From LH-M37 sp032251315 (GTDB taxonomy: Bacteria; Pseudomonadota; Gammaproteobacteria; SZUA-229), in contig JAVVEE010000017.1 in NCBI GenBank assembly GCA_032251315.1, forward strand, positions 1 to 40,536: a stretch of DNA of 40,536 nucleotides, written 5' to 3'. Below the pieces are notes generated by a model that was not told the origin of the DNA, made no database searches, and worked only from the letters and a program-made list of their open reading frames with translations. Shown one piece after another: positions 40,208 through 40,536 of this stretch; the first letter of the stretch is position 1; every line of letters starts with the position of its first letter. The translations under genes were made by a program, and so were the position numbers.

Positions 40208-40536
40208 GTAAACCACACCTAGCAAAACCAACCTGACTTTATAAACTGACGCCTCAGATCCACTACTGAGGAGTCATTCATGAAAAATCGTAAATATCGT
40301 CGCCATAGCGAGTGGCTTAGCATTATCCAACAGTTTAAAAGCAGTGGCTGTACGCCAGCAGCGTTCTGCCAGCAACAAAACCTGGATTACAAATACTTCC
40401 TGAAACGCAAGCGCAGCCTGGAATCAAAGGATTCCGCTTTTGTTAAGGTCCAGACCAGCACTGCAAAGCAGATCATGCCGTCGACTGACCTGGTGTTGCA
40501 GTATCAGAATACCCGCTTGCATCTCAGCACTGCCAT
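40208..40536 (+). mobile_element. Left end of an IS66-family insertion sequence (partial)
   Basis: The first orf of an IS66-type element starts at 40280. The sequence GTAAACCACACC at 40208 resembles the GTAA-beginning terminal inverted repeat of IS66 elements. A small hairpin, CCTCAG/CTGAGG (40252-40271), covers the ribosome site of the first orf. The element runs out of the window, so the right end, tnpB, tnpC and the 8-base target duplication cannot be checked. Confidence 0.65.
40280..40536 (+). CDS. tnpA: IS66 TnpA-like protein (partial)
   Basis: The frame is open from ATG 40280 (ribosome site GAGGAG) to the window end. The visible 85 residues show the TnpA pattern: an N-terminal basic region, then WLSIIQQFKSSGCTPAAFCQ, a helix-turn-helix-like segment, then a KYFLKRKRSLE basic helix and the start of the second half (FVKVQ). 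In IS66 elements it is the first of three orfs required for transposition. It is shorter than full length only because of the window edge. Confidence 0.85.
   Translation, partial: MKNRKYRRHSEWLSIIQQFKSSGCTPAAFCQQQNLDYKYFLKRKRSLESKDSAFVKVQTSTAKQIMPSTDLVLQYQNTRLHLSTA

Noticed and set aside
1..40536. CRISPR array to match the Cas6-like gene
   Set aside because: No series of regularly spaced 20-40 base repeats was seen on reading the window; other cas genes are absent too.
1..40536. tRNA or rRNA genes
   Set aside because: No T-arm consensus with matching acceptor stem and no rRNA-like stretch was noticed in the intergenic regions.

Overview
The window comes from a sulfur-oxidising, probably chemolithoautotrophic gammaproteobacterium. 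It carries almost the whole cytoplasmic route from stored sulfur to sulfate: a complete reverse-type dsr operon (dsrABEFHCMKLJOPNR, minus strand, 32434 down to 19717), APS reductase (aprBA, 4957-2480) and a dissimilatory ATP sulfurylase (sat, 9334-8144). dsrEFH, dsrL, dsrN, dsrR and a two-cysteine DsrC mark the oxidative version of the pathway. No photosynthesis genes are present. I did not assign a genus.

Layout. 1-2.4 kb: the 3' end of a histidine kinase gene, a possible transposase scrap, a lipoprotein and a diguanylate cyclase. 2.4-5.0 kb: aprBA. 5.0-5.67 kb: a gene-free stretch with a GC hairpin and a 166-bp MITE-like inverted-repeat element. 5.67-8.05 kb: a GBBH-like_N/MoaD-like fusion, a small Cys-rich protein, the 3' third of a NapA/Fdh-type molybdoenzyme gene and a small multihaem cytochrome. 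8.1-11.2 kb: sat, a damaged msrA, and small regulatory or unknown proteins. 11.4-16.9 kb: a pyrophosphate/adenylate block (K+-independent H+-pyrophosphatase, adenylate kinase, PPi-dependent phosphofructokinase) with two unknown proteins and a SlyD-like chaperone. 17-19.7 kb: an S24-fold protein, a rhodanese and a NarXL-like two-component pair. 19.7-32.4 kb: dsr. 32.4-32.9 kb: divergent promoter region. 32.9-35.6 kb: plus-strand cluster of a TauD-like dioxygenase, a 63-aa protein, a lone Cas6/Cmx6-like protein, an atypical DsrC/TusE paralogue and a 67-aa protein. 35.7-40.2 kb: a PKHD hydroxylase, an unknown protein, modABC and a GNAT acetyltransferase. 40.2 kb to the end: the left end of an IS66-family element.

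How the genes fit together. DsrEFH, DsrC, DsrAB, DsrL and DsrMKJOP oxidise sulfane sulfur to sulfite. AprBA makes APS from sulfite and AMP. Sat then makes ATP and sulfate from APS and PPi. Adenylate kinase, HppA and PPi-PFK, encoded between sat and dsr, act on the same AMP and PPi pools.

The most unusual unit is the operon divergent from dsr. It joins a CRISPR-type Cas6 RNA-binding protein to a DsrC/TusE-family protein that has lost both canonical redox cysteines, with no CRISPR array or other cas gene in the window. This may be an undescribed RNA-linked accessory to sulfur trafficking; that reading is inference.
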